Positions 43,956 through 52,706 of a stretch of 64,000 nucleotides of DNA are shown here, one piece after another. This DNA comes from NORP240 sp965222175. Lineage in GTDB: Bacteria > Pseudomonadota > Gammaproteobacteria > Pseudomonadales > Pseudohongiellaceae. A model generated the notes under the pieces. The model searched no databases. It had not been told where the DNA came from and worked only from the letters and a program-made list of their open reading frames with translations. Position 1 is the stretch's first letter, and each line of letters starts with the position of its first letter. The stretch covers positions 3,534,001-3,598,000 of the forward strand of contig OZ244938.1 in the NCBI GenBank assembly GCA_965222175.1, in the 5' to 3' direction. Position numbers and translations under genes: made by a program.

Positions 43956-45008
43956 TTATAACAAGTGGTCAAGTATGCTGTTGGTGGATTCGATTATCCG
44001 CTGGTCCCGGGGTCGCAGGTCCGGCTGGAACGCCCTGCCGGTAAGATGCTGCAATCCCAGGATATACCGTACCGCAATTTCGTTTGCCTGTTCCGCAGTG
44101 AACTGCTGGCTGGCTTCAGCAACCATACCCCGGGCAAATTCCTTTGAGAAAGAGACCGGCTTTCCGTCCCGCGTCATCAGGTTTCCTTTTTCATTCAATC
44201 GCCAGAAACGACTGGAGTCCATGGTGTAAAGCTCATCGGCAGCGACGATACGACCGTCTTTGTTGATGCCGTGTTCAGTCTTGGTATCCACCAGTACCAT
44301 GCCCCGCGAGGCCAGATGCTGGGAAACCATGCCGAACGCCATTATCGACGAGTTGCGAATCTGGTTGTACTGGGCCCGGGTACAGATCCCCTGCTCTTCC
44401 AGGTAGTGAGGATCCACGGTCCGGTCCACCTTGTCCTTGGTGCTGGGCGTATCCATCAGGTAGGGCAGAGGTGCGTTGGCGCTCAGCGCTTCTGTCTCTA
44501 TTTCATGGCCGGCGTACACCAGCGACTTATCTCCGGCGGATTTTGCTTTCAGCCAGTGTTGATACAGGGACGTGGAAGTGCTGCTTTCGGCATTGTAGAA
44601 GCGCAGAACATTTTCCAGTGCAATCAGCCTGAGATTTTCCGCCGGTATCACCGTAGAGCTCGCCAGCAATCCCGGTACGTCGAACTGGGAACTGCCCAGC
44701 ACCGGCGCCACCAGTTTCAGCATGTAGGCATGATTGGTCGCCAGAACCTGGTCCTTGAAGGGTATGGCGCCGCGATTGACATCGTGGGTGGAAATGCGAT
44801 TGTTCCGGAACATCAGCCGCAGGGGTCGCCCATCGCGGGTTTTCAGTCCCGCTCCGAATACCGAATCAGAGACCTTGCCTTCCAGTATGGTGCAGTCCTC
44901 AAGGCGGGGCAGGTCGGTGTCCGCGATGATCTGGCGGATTGAGCGCCCCTCCTGGACGCGGGGTCCGTAGTCGCTTACCAGCTCGCGTATTTCTGTTTCG
45001 TTCAGCAT
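43956..45008 (-). CDS. purC: Phosphoribosylaminoimidazole-succinocarboxamide synthase
   Basis: SAICAR synthase of purine synthesis, long Vibrio-type form, about 350 residues from ATG 45008 (an upstream frame adds 15 residues). LEGKVSDSVFGAGLKTRDGRPLR, RISTHDVNRGAIPFKDQVL, LVDTKTEHGINKDG and DELYTMDSSRFWRL are the ATP- and substrate-binding blocks. Cytoplasmic. The gene ends right next to a surE-like remnant. It is divergent from nhaR across about 250 bp. Function is secure from motifs. Confidence 0.95.
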   Translation of the reverse strand: MLNETEIRELVSDYGPRVQEGRSIRQIIADTDLPRLEDCTILEGKVSDSVFGAGLKTRDGRPLRLMFRNNRISTHDVNRGAIPFKDQVLATNHAYMLKLVAPVLGSSQFDVPGLLASSTVIPAENLRLIALENVLRFYNAESSTSTSLYQHWLKAKSAGDKSLVYAGHEIETEALSANAPLPYLMDTPSTKDKVDRTVDPHYLEEQGICTRAQYNQIRNSSIMAFGMVSQHLASRGMVLVDTKTEHGINKDGRIVAADELYTMDSSRFWRLNEKGNLMTRDGKPVSFSKEFARGMVAEASQQFTAEQANEIAVRYILGLQHLTGRAFQPDLRPRDQRIIESTNSILDHLL

Positions 45009-45261
45009 CGGCCAGGGTCCGTAGTAGCAGGCAAAGATCCGGTGCGATGCCACCGGGACAGTAACATCTTGCAGGAAGTGCGGAAGAATAGTTTAAAGAA
45101 TGTCAGACAGCAACCTGCCGCCCCTGCTGAGGCCCAGTGGCCACCGGTACCGGGCCATTTATTCGCCAATACCGAACTGAATCGACCTTTTTTTCGTATT
45201 TACCTGTTATAAGGAGTGGCTCAATACTGGCGAGGCCACAAAAACTGGACTGACAGGACCG

Positions 45262-46164
45262 ATGCGACATCTCAACTACAACCATCTTCTTTATTTCTGG
45301 ACCGTGGCCAGTGAGGGCAGCATCGCCAAGGCGACCGAAAGCCTGCACCTGACTCCACAGACCATCAGCGGACAGTTGAAGCTGCTGGAGGAAGCCGTGG
45401 GTGAACCCCTGTTCAATCGCGTCGGTCGGGGACTGGTGCTGACGGAAACCGGTCACCTAGTCTTCCAATACGCAGACGAAATTTTTACCCTGGGATCCGA
45501 ACTGACATCGCGGATAAAGACAGGCCGCGTCGTCATTCCCGCCGTGCTCACAGTCGGAATCGTCAATGCCATTCCAAAACTGATTGCCTACCGAATACTC
45601 AGCCCGGTGCTTGGATCGGACGTGCCGGTCCGCCTGGAATGTCGCGAGGGAAGCCTGGACAGCCTGCTGGGCGACCTGGCAGTCCACAAGCTGGATCTTA
45701 TCCTGTCGGACTGCAGCATTCCCGGGGGCCTTAACGTCAAGGCGTTCAGCCATGCCCTGGGTGACAGTGAGATCCAGATGTTTGGTAAATCGGATCTGGT
45801 CAAACGCTTCCAGAAGGAATTCCCCAGCTCGCTGCACGGGGCGGCGATGCTGCTGCCAACCCGGGACAATCCCATACGAAGAGGCCTGGAAGACTGGTTC
45901 GAGCAGCAGGACATTACGCCGACTGTAGTGGCCGAATTTGAGGACAGTGCGCTGATGAAGGCGTTCGGCGCGGCGGGTTCGGGTATTTTCCCGGTTCCGG
46001 CGGCAACGGTCAGCGAAGTCCGCGCGATGTACAACGTCACGCCGCTGGGCCCCCTGATACCCGTGAAAGAGGCCTACTACGCTATTTCCCCGGAACGCAA
46101 GTTGCGCCATCCGGCGGTCAAACACATTATCGACAATGCCAGGAAATTACTGACAGATGATTAA
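45262..46164 (+). CDS. nhaR: LysR-family transcriptional activator NhaR
   Basis: A 300-residue regulator activating sodium/proton antiporter (nhaA) genes in response to sodium. The N-terminal winged helix HLNYNHLLYFWTVASEGSI-AKATESLHLTPQTISGQLK is nearly the canonical NhaR sequence, followed by LEEAVGEPLFNRVGRGLVLT. The C-terminal effector domain ends HPAVKHIIDNAR. No nhaA is adjacent, so the target lies elsewhere. Single gene, divergent from purC. Confidence 0.93.
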   Translation: MRHLNYNHLLYFWTVASEGSIAKATESLHLTPQTISGQLKLLEEAVGEPLFNRVGRGLVLTETGHLVFQYADEIFTLGSELTSRIKTGRVVIPAVLTVGIVNAIPKLIAYRILSPVLGSDVPVRLECREGSLDSLLGDLAVHKLDLILSDCSIPGGLNVKAFSHALGDSEIQMFGKSDLVKRFQKEFPSSLHGAAMLLPTRDNPIRRGLEDWFEQQDITPTVVAEFEDSALMKAFGAAGSGIFPVPAATVSEVRAMYNVTPLGPLIPVKEAYYAISPERKLRHPAVKHIIDNARKLLTDD

Positions 46165-46175
46165 CAGTGCCGCGG

Positions 46176-46625
46176 TCAGGCCGCTCCCCGCCGCTGCCTG
46201 TTCCGCGCAAGGGAACGCCGCAAGCGATTGAGCGCGCCGTCCAGGGCCTGCATCGGATCACGCTGGCGGTTGCTGACCAGGTGCCATTTGCCATGACGTT
46301 CCAGGGCACGCACCTTGCAGTCCACCAGGGGGGTTTGCTGACCGGCAGGCGACGCATCTTCGATCACCGCCTCTATCAGACGCAGGCTGGTCAAAGACGA
46401 CCCCATCAGCAGATAGATCTTCTCTTCTATCTGGCTGTTCATTCCGGGCTCGACGGTGTTGGAAATCGAAACCGTAGACATCGGATAATCCTCTAAATAC
46501 CCACCCTGACTATAGGTAAATTCCGCCGAGGGGAAAATGCGGTAATCCAGTCTGCTGACTTCGATTTTATCGAAGCTGCCATACTCACGCTTTTTGTATT
46601 GATACTGAAACCGGGAAGCGGCCAT
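46176..46625 (-). CDS. Small protein with possible HPF-like C-terminal region
   Basis: A 149-residue cytoplasmic protein starting at ATG 46625. The middle (SISNTVEPGMNSQIEEKIYLL) and the C-terminal half (CKVRALERHGKWHLVSNRQR, DPMQALDGALNRLRRSLARN) resemble the beta-alpha layout and basic helix of ribosome hibernation / sigma-54 modulation proteins, although typical N-terminal HPF sequence is absent. The end is very basic (RNRQRRGAA). It is divergent from the ATP-grasp gene and convergent with nhaR. The HPF similarity is weak and based on pattern only. Confidence 0.5.
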   Translation of the reverse strand: MAASRFQYQYKKREYGSFDKIEVSRLDYRIFPSAEFTYSQGGYLEDYPMSTVSISNTVEPGMNSQIEEKIYLLMGSSLTSLRLIEAVIEDASPAGQQTPLVDCKVRALERHGKWHLVSNRQRDPMQALDGALNRLRRSLARNRQRRGAA

Positions 46626-46775
46626 TGAGGACTGGCGGAAACGTTCCTTAAGGAATAAACTTTCAACGCGATAAAAACAGAAAGATCACCAGGTTGATCC
46701 AGGCTGTCGACTTGGCTACAACGAAAATAAAACCGCAACGGTGTTGGCAACGCCTGCAGCAGGGAGGCTGTAACC

Positions 46776-48068
46776 ATGAAGAGAATCCTGAGATTCGCTA
46801 CCACGATACTCACCGTAGCCTGGGGCAGGACTCCCGTTGTGTGGCTGTGGACAAAACCGCAAACCAGCCTGGACCTGTTAATGCAGGTCGCATCCCGGCA
46901 TTACAAGCCCGGTTGGGAGTCTGGCGGTTTCTTGCTGCTTTCCCGCCTGTTGTATTTTCCCATGCTGGTGCTGTGGCCGGTTAGGGCGATTATCATAGCC
47001 GCCACCCAGTTCAATCTGTATGCCCGGGCTACCCGGGACAAATTCAACGTCTCCTACACGGGCCAGTTAAAGGATCTGCTGACCATCGGGCTGCGTTACT
47101 GGACCAGCCCACAAATCTATTACCTGTTCGAAATTTACCGCCACCGGGACCTGGCCAGTTCCCGTACATTCCTGCTTGAAAATACCATGACCTCGTTACT
47201 GCCTTACATCAACGGCAGTAGAAACGACCGGCACCTGGATGAAAAGCACGTCTTCAATCAGCAAATGAAACGTAAGGGGTTTCCCGTGCTCGAGGACATC
47301 GGGCTGGTTCGAGACGGGGAAATAGTTGATGTGGATGGCAATGAACTGCAGCTGCCGTGCTGTGATATTATCGCCAAGCCTGACCTTGGTCTTGAAGGAC
47401 GTGGCCTCACCGGATTCCGATGGCTGGGCGACAACCGCTATCGCAGTTCCCGTGGTGACCTGCTGGACGGTGAGGGGCTGCGTCGGAAGCTGCTGGAGAT
47501 GGCCAGCGACGAGCCTTACCTGCTACAGCACCGTTCAGTGAATCATCCGACGCTGAAAGACCTGTCAAACGGGATGTTCTGTACCTGCCGCTTAATAACG
47601 GGCATGTCACCCGAGGGCGAAGTCGAAGTAATACTCGCAGTATTCAAAATGCCAATCGGCGATACGGTAGCCGATAACTTCGGCGCCGGTGGCATCGCCA
47701 GTCCGGTGAACCTGGAAAATGGCGAACTGGGTCAGGCTGTTTACAAGTACAAGCTATTCGAGAAATTTGACGCGCATCCGGACACCGGGGCGCGAATCAG
47801 CGGGACCAGGCTTCCCCACTGGCGTGAAACCATGGACATGGTGAAAGATGCTCACCGACAGGTGGAAGGCGATTTCCCTTTTCTGGGCTGGGATATAGGT
47901 ATCTGTGACACTGGCCCGGTTATCGTGGAAACCCAGGCCACGTTCGGTTTCATTCTGTGTGAACGCCCCGGGCTCAATGGTCTGGGCACCACGCGCTTTC
48001 CCGAATTGTATGCCCGGTGGATCGACAATTCTTCGTACCAGGTAATCGCCCCGGCACTGACTGAATAA
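46776..48068 (+). CDS. ATP-grasp protein, sugar-transfer-associated type
   Basis: A 430-residue protein. The first 80 residues include a hydrophobic stretch (LLLSRLLYFPMLVLWPVRAIIIAA) that may anchor it to the membrane. Residues about 115-420 resemble the ATPgrasp_ST group: KHVFNQQMKRKGFPVLEDIG, DIIAKPDLGLEGRGLTGF (glycine-rich lid), ICDTGPVIVETQATFGFI (metal-binding Glu). Related enzymes ligate amino acids or acids to sugars or lipids. It faces the Mur-ligase/PP-loop operon and converges with it. Partner and product unknown. Confidence 0.8.
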   Translation: MKRILRFATTILTVAWGRTPVVWLWTKPQTSLDLLMQVASRHYKPGWESGGFLLLSRLLYFPMLVLWPVRAIIIAATQFNLYARATRDKFNVSYTGQLKDLLTIGLRYWTSPQIYYLFEIYRHRDLASSRTFLLENTMTSLLPYINGSRNDRHLDEKHVFNQQMKRKGFPVLEDIGLVRDGEIVDVDGNELQLPCCDIIAKPDLGLEGRGLTGFRWLGDNRYRSSRGDLLDGEGLRRKLLEMASDEPYLLQHRSVNHPTLKDLSNGMFCTCRLITGMSPEGEVEVILAVFKMPIGDTVADNFGAGGIASPVNLENGELGQAVYKYKLFEKFDAHPDTGARISGTRLPHWRETMDMVKDAHRQVEGDFPFLGWDIGICDTGPVIVETQATFGFILCERPGLNGLGTTRFPELYARWIDNSSYQVIAPALTE

Positions 48069-48151
48069 CGCAGTCTCTGAGATTAATCAGAAATTTCCGA
48101 AAATCTGCGACCGGCAGCCAGAGCGCCGTCCCAGCAGCCCGCTTCTGCCTG

Positions 48152-49429
48152 TTAGAAAACCGACCCCATGTCCCGTTCCTGAACGCTGTCGAGGCGTTCC
48201 CGGTGGCGATGAGCCTTCATAAGTTTGTCCAGCATCATCGGGTCGGAGTTTCTCGGCACCACGCTGATATCCGCAAGATCGGCTTCCGGCGGAAGACGCC
48301 GATTCCACAGTCGGGTAAGGAAAGACCTGAAAAGGTAGGCGTCAGCCTCTCGCAGAAATCGCTTGACCTTGTACTTCACCAGAAGACGCGTCAGGGCTCT
48401 CTCCAGTTCCTGGTCGCTGGCGCGCAGCGCATCCCGTTGAAAGCCCCGGTAGAAACCCGACATCTCGTCGTTCTCGATGGACAGTTCCCGAACCTGGCTG
48501 AGGCAAACAGGCTGTTCGAACTCGAAATCGTCAACGCCGCACAATTGCAGGGCAACATAGGAACGCACACACTTGGAGCACCTGCCGCAATTGATACCTG
48601 GATCCTTCCAGCAAACCCACAGTTTCGACAACAACTCTGGATATTGACTGATTAGTCTCAGTTTGCCGGTTCTGTCTGCCTCCAGGCCAGTGTGAATAAT
48701 CGAACAGCTTTCCGTTGACCAGAGTGGATCAATAAGTGGATGTACACCCGACGGTCGAAGTTCCTCGTAGGTTCCGTGTCCGCTGATGAAAACCTGGCGA
48801 AAGTCCAGCAAGGTTGCAATCGAGGCCAGTGACGCACCGAAATTGGCGTATCTTGAAAGATTGAACCAGGCAGTGAATTCCTTGAGGTTGGTTTCAACCA
48901 GTACGAGACGTTTACCCAGGCTCGAAGCCAGCGCCTGGCTTCTGTCAATCGCTTTTCGCCAGTCTTCCGCACTCATGTTGAAATCAAACCCGTTGATCAA
49001 TACCAACGCATCAAGTTCTTCGTCATGCCGAATGGCCGTATACAGCGAGTCTACGCCGGCAGAAAAAAAGGTGGCCTTGCCAGGACGCTCTCCTCCTCCG
49101 GAACTTTCAGCCAAGTCATCAGAGCCGCCATCGCTGGTCCTGGCATTAAGCCTGACCTGCTTGAAAACCGGGTTCCAGCAGTTAATTATCGTCTGGATTT
49201 CCCCGATGGATTCCGCCAGCTTCCTGGAGACGGTGAGATCATCCGCCACGTCGATATCTTCTCCCAGCAGCATGGCAGGTAACAGGGCGGATATGACGAA
49301 TGGCGAAGCATCTTGCCTGTCTACGGCGGACAGCTGATTGTGCCGGAACCACAGCGGATAGGGCCCGACGCACGCCCGCTTGACAACATGGGATTCCCTT
49401 ACCTGAACACTGAGTTCGCTTATTAACAT
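48152..49429 (-). CDS. PP-loop (adenine nucleotide alpha hydrolase) protein with Cys cluster
   Basis: A 425-residue protein overlapping the upstream Mur-ligase stop codon by 7 bp, so coupled to it. Residues 120-135 hold a PP-loop, TFFSAGVDSLYTAIRHD, like the SGGxDS pyrophosphate loop of QueC/asparagine-synthase-type enzymes. At about residue 288, the sequence NCGRCSKCVRSYVAL supplies three cysteines in the CxxCxxC style of QueC-like zinc sites. The C-terminal 120 residues are helical and basic. Such proteins usually adenylate a carboxyl or amide. The substrate is not known, and I do not know this exact family from a studied pathway. Confidence 0.75.
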   Translation of the reverse strand: MLISELSVQVRESHVVKRACVGPYPLWFRHNQLSAVDRQDASPFVISALLPAMLLGEDIDVADDLTVSRKLAESIGEIQTIINCWNPVFKQVRLNARTSDGGSDDLAESSGGGERPGKATFFSAGVDSLYTAIRHDEELDALVLINGFDFNMSAEDWRKAIDRSQALASSLGKRLVLVETNLKEFTAWFNLSRYANFGASLASIATLLDFRQVFISGHGTYEELRPSGVHPLIDPLWSTESCSIIHTGLEADRTGKLRLISQYPELLSKLWVCWKDPGINCGRCSKCVRSYVALQLCGVDDFEFEQPVCLSQVRELSIENDEMSGFYRGFQRDALRASDQELERALTRLLVKYKVKRFLREADAYLFRSFLTRLWNRRLPPEADLADISVVPRNSDPMMLDKLMKAHRHRERLDSVQERDMGSVF

Positions 49430-50859
49430 GGTGGACCCTGGTGACTGGTTCCATGCGGCGGTTGGTTTTCGAGTGCTTTCCTGGTAAACGGTTCAAGTGC
49501 CTTTTCCAGCAGGGGCAAGACCGGAAAGGGATTACCACCGCAGATCAGGATAACGACCATATCGTCCTGCTTCACCAGTTGCGACAACTGGTTAAAGGCT
49601 TCGGCCGTATCACCGGCCTTGTGAATCTTTTCCACAGCCATGCCTCCCTGCAGAAAACCTGCGTGCAGCGATTCGGCAATCTGACCCGGCCTCTTTCCCC
49701 GGCGATAGTTTTCTGTTTCAAAACAGATGGCGATATCGAACCAGGAGGCCAATATTCGCCCGACTTCGTCGTAGTGCCATGCCGGCCGGTTACCGACGCT
49801 GTCGATCAGACAGATCCTGCGCCCGGACACCGGCAGATTCTGCAGGCTTTCCACCAGGCTGGTGCAGGCGGGTACATTCACCGCGTGATCGATGAGCACA
49901 GTCTGGGAATAACCGTCGATGAAGTTAAACCTGCCCGGCGATGTTTCCAGGCTGTTTTCAAACCGGCTGAGCGCGTTTCTGATCGTCTCCAGCGTGACGC
50001 CCATGCCTTCGGCCAGTGCCGCTGCCGCCATGGCGTTGGCGATATTCTGCGGAAAAATTCCGTTCATGCAGGAGGGAAGTTCTGCCAGCGGTAACAGTAC
50101 TTCTTCCTGCTGCCCGGTTCCACGCAGAATCCTGTTGGCCTCAACCGACTTATCGAGAAAATAGGCAGTACCCCCTTTTTCCCTATGTCGCCTGATAGCC
50201 GGATTTTTTTCATCAAGAGAAAAAAGTTTCAACAACCCCGTGGGATAAAGATCGATAAACCCGGCACACCGAGGATCGTCCGCGTTGAGAACAACTGCCT
50301 TTCTCGCCGCATCAATGACCCTTTTTTTCAGCCGCGCCATCTGTTCCAGGGTATCGATTCCATCCATGCCAACCTGCTCCCTGGCAACATTCAACAGGGC
50401 GGCGACGTCACAACGATCACGATAAAGCCCTACGCGTAACAGGTCACCTCGTGCTGTTTCCAGCACTGCCGCCGTAATATCCGGGTCGTTTACGACGCGA
50501 GAAGCCCCCAGGTAGCCGGATGAATCTATCGAATTGACCTGGCGACCGTTGATTACGATACCGGTTGTTGACGTTAAACCAACGCGATGTCCACTCTTTT
50601 CCAGGATAAAGGCCAGCATGCGCGTGGTGGTTGTCTTACCCTTGGTGCCCGTAATCATCGCAATCGGCAGACGTCTTCCCAGAAAACGTCTTGCAGGGAC
50701 CAGGATCCGCCTGCGAACAAACCCTATCACCGGTCGGGGAACAATCCGGTGAACCAGGTACCTCATTATGTCCAGCAGTTTGCGCATCCGTCTTCCGCCA
50801 AGCCCGTAGGTGAAATAGTATATCGAAAGGTGCCGGTATAACACTCTGTCCGTAGTCAC
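49423..50859 (-). CDS. Mur ligase family protein, cyanophycin-synthetase C-half type
   Basis: A 478-residue protein starting at GTG 50859. The N-terminal 65 residues are basic and partly hydrophobic. Then comes the Mur P-loop MITGTKGKTTTTRML (residues 68-82), the TSTTGIVINGRQVNS and VLETARGDLLRVGLYRDRCD segments and the Asn/Asp pair VVLNADDP, all close to the C-terminal half of cyanophycin synthetase. The later part (NFIDGYSQTVLIDHAVNVPA and LCLIDSVGNRPAW-like) fits the Mur C-domain. It lacks the N-terminal ATP-grasp half of CphA, but an ATP-grasp gene is close by. Probably an amide-bond-forming ligase. Substrate unknown. Confidence 0.85.
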   Translation of the reverse strand: MTTDRVLYRHLSIYYFTYGLGGRRMRKLLDIMRYLVHRIVPRPVIGFVRRRILVPARRFLGRRLPIAMITGTKGKTTTTRMLAFILEKSGHRVGLTSTTGIVINGRQVNSIDSSGYLGASRVVNDPDITAAVLETARGDLLRVGLYRDRCDVAALLNVAREQVGMDGIDTLEQMARLKKRVIDAARKAVVLNADDPRCAGFIDLYPTGLLKLFSLDEKNPAIRRHREKGGTAYFLDKSVEANRILRGTGQQEEVLLPLAELPSCMNGIFPQNIANAMAAAALAEGMGVTLETIRNALSRFENSLETSPGRFNFIDGYSQTVLIDHAVNVPACTSLVESLQNLPVSGRRICLIDSVGNRPAWHYDEVGRILASWFDIAICFETENYRRGKRPGQIAESLHAGFLQGGMAVEKIHKAGDTAEAFNQLSQLVKQDDMVVILICGGNPFPVLPLLEKALEPFTRKALENQPPHGTSHQGPPC

Positions 50860-50933
50860 AGTCCCATGCGATCAGAAACTCAAGGATGGACATCGGGTGT
50901 GTTTTAGCTGGCCCTGCTGCTGTTTTCTCCACT

Positions 50934-51117
50934 GGTTAGTAATCAGGTAACTATTCTGGCTTCCAAACGAGTTGACTGACAAGGCGCCCTGTCGCCGACA
51001 GGTGTCGGCCTGCCAAGGCGAGGTAACCCTTTTAAGCCAACAGGGCAGTGGGCTCGCCGGGATGCCTCGACTGGCGGGACCTGTCGAGCACTTCCATAAT
51101 TGATCAGAGGTTTCTCA
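50934..51117. repeat. MITE-like dispersed repeat, copy B
   Basis: The core 50946-51027 (CTATTCTGGCTTCCAAACGA, GACTGACAAGGCGCC, GTCGGCCTGCCAAGGCGAGG) is related to copy A at 35729-35797. The right end at 51095-51117 carries the terminus in inverted orientation (CATAATTGATCAGAGGTTTC). It lies upstream of the acidic secreted-protein gene. No transposase is present, so any mobility would depend on an enzyme elsewhere. Confidence 0.65.
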
Positions 51118-51224
51118 ACATTACTGACTGGTAATGTTGCGGTAAGCCTGGAGTTAGGTTGCTGCATTAGCATGCTCAATCGTAAAAGACTCGATCTGAC
51201 TCAACTCTAGCGGAGAATACCGAC

Positions 51225-52355
51225 ATGAGAATACCAATGCTTGCAGCGATAATGACTTTCTGGGCTTGCGGAATATTGTCTACCACGACTACAGCCCAGG
51301 ACTACCCCGAAGCAATCCAGGAAGATGGTGACATCACCCTCAATATCCCTTACCTGGAAGTGGAGGACGAGGAAGGCGAAACCCTGGCCTACGCAATCGA
51401 ACTGTTTTCACCAGCCGGCAGCGGGCTGACCTTTCAACTGGACGAACAATCGATACTGGAGGTTGCTGAAAACCAGCCCGAAGCCATCGAAGGGGATGGC
51501 GCCTGCTCCATGACCGCCGATGCCCAGGCCAATGCCTGCGAGGCAGGGGTCAAAGACGACTTCTTCATCACCATGGCCAATTGCTTCAACTACTCAAACT
51601 CGGAAGTAAGAGAGGAATGCCTGGAGGACGCGCACGCCGAACGTGAAGAGGGATTCGAAGAATGCGACGATATCGAAGAGGCCCATGAACAGCTCTGCGA
51701 AATTTTCGGCGAAGATCCATACGATCCGCAGATTGACCCGGCAACGTTCGTCAGCGTGGCCGATATTGCCAACAACCCCAATGCCTTTTTCCCGCTGATT
51801 CCGGGAAATGAATGGGTCTACGAGGCTGAAGATGAAATTATCACGGTGACGGTACTGGAAGAAACCCGCGAAATCATGGGAGTAGAAGCCATTGTTGTCA
51901 GGGATGTGGCCGAAGAAGACGGGGAACTGGTGGAAGATACCTTCGACTGGTACGCCCAGGATATCGCCGGCAATGTCTGGTATATGGGCGAACTGTCACG
52001 CAACTATGAAGACGGTGAACTCGCGGATATCGAAGGCAGCTGGGAGGCAGGTGTTGACGGTGCCAAGCCCGGCATCCTGTTCCGGGCAATGCCCATAGTG
52101 GGTGAAACCCTGCGTCAGGAATATCGGATTGGTGAAGCGGAGGATATCGGATTCACCGAAACGTTAACTGCGAATGAATCCACCGAATCAGGCTTCGCCT
52201 GTGAAAATTCCTGCCTGCAGACCCTGGAGGCTACGCCGCTGGAACCCGACGTGTCTGAAGCCAAGTACTACCTGCCGGGGACCGGCCATATACTGACAAT
52301 CGACCTGGAAGAAGACAGCCGGGAAGAACTGGTCAGCTTTACCCCGGGAAACTGA
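51225..52355 (+). CDS. Acidic secreted protein of unknown function
   Basis: A 376-residue protein with GGAG before ATG 51225 and a signal peptide (MLAAIMTFWACGILSTTTTA then QDYPE). The mature protein is very acidic. Two parts can be seen. The N-terminal half has six Cys and repeated Glu/Asp (DDIEEAHEQLCEIFGEDP). The C-terminal half follows a pattern known from uncharacterised secreted proteins: FFPLIPGNEWVYEAED, EIMGVEAIVVRDVAEEDGEL, FDWYAQDIAGNVWYMGE, SWEAGVDGAKPGILFRA and KYYLPGTGHILTI. A role in binding, perhaps of metal, is only a guess from composition. It sits just upstream of the nitrogen region but has its own promoter region. Confidence 0.7.
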   Translation: MRIPMLAAIMTFWACGILSTTTTAQDYPEAIQEDGDITLNIPYLEVEDEEGETLAYAIELFSPAGSGLTFQLDEQSILEVAENQPEAIEGDGACSMTADAQANACEAGVKDDFFITMANCFNYSNSEVREECLEDAHAEREEGFEECDDIEEAHEQLCEIFGEDPYDPQIDPATFVSVADIANNPNAFFPLIPGNEWVYEAEDEIITVTVLEETREIMGVEAIVVRDVAEEDGELVEDTFDWYAQDIAGNVWYMGELSRNYEDGELADIEGSWEAGVDGAKPGILFRAMPIVGETLRQEYRIGEAEDIGFTETLTANESTESGFACENSCLQTLEATPLEPDVSEAKYYLPGTGHILTIDLEEDSREELVSFTPGN

Positions 52356-52482
52356 TGATCCGACACTGGCAGACACGGGTCTCCCTGGAATTTTCAGTCG
52401 GCTCACCGGGACAGTAAATGATACTTTTCCTGACAATAGACATGACCAGGCTGCTCCCACAAAGTGCATCGCACCCGATCAC

Positions 52483-52499
52483 TGCACCAATCCGGCTCT
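52483..52499. promoter_or_regulatory. Possible NtrC half-site upstream of channel gene
   Basis: TGCACCAATCCGGCTCT keeps the left half and the inner GG of the NtrC consensus TGCACC-N5-GGTGCA but lacks the right half. It sits about 65 bp upstream of the sigma-54 promoter. Weak by itself. It is listed because the porin unit has a better site in an equivalent position. Confidence 0.3.
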
Positions 52500-52562
52500 A
52501 CAGATCTCCACCATAAACCACGAGAAGGAGGGATAGTACTGAAATTCAATTAGTTAAAAACC

Positions 52563-52578
52563 TGGCACGGTAAGTGCA
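52563..52578 (+). promoter_or_regulatory. Sigma-54 promoter of the channel/cyanase unit
   Basis: TGGCACGGTAAGTGCA fits the -24/-12 consensus (TGGCACG-N4-TTGCA), with the GG and GC elements exactly 10 bp apart. Transcription would start near 52589, just before the leader hairpins. Sigma-54 control implies an activator such as NtrC. Confidence 0.8.
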
Positions 52579-52592
52579 GATTCCTGGCACGT

Positions 52593-52666
52593 CATGTCCG
52601 TCAGCAATCTGGACATGCCAGGCAAAGGTGCTTGGGGCTTAACAGCCTCCCAGCACCTTTTTTTTT
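52593..52666 (+). terminator. NasT-type antitermination leader of the channel gene
   Basis: Three elements follow each other. First is a 7-bp hairpin CATGTCC / GGACATG (52593-52617) directly after the predicted transcription start. Second is a hexaloop hairpin CCAGGC-AAAGGT-GCTTGG (52618-52635) whose loop has A at position 1 and G at position 4. Third is an intrinsic terminator with arms starting AAGGTGC (52625) and ending GCACCTT, followed by nine T (52658-52666). The hexaloop hairpin and terminator share bases 52625-52635, so only one can form. This is the known ANTAR-protein antitermination layout. The first hairpin does not have a six-base loop. Confidence 0.78.
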
Positions 52667-52706
52667 GACTATTGAAAACAGCCTACTGTTAGCGCAGGAG
52701 AAAATC

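Noticed and set aside
52632..52706. Upstream start for the FNT channel
   Set aside because: The extension would lie within the leader terminator and its T-tract; the AGGAG and family start support ATG 52707.
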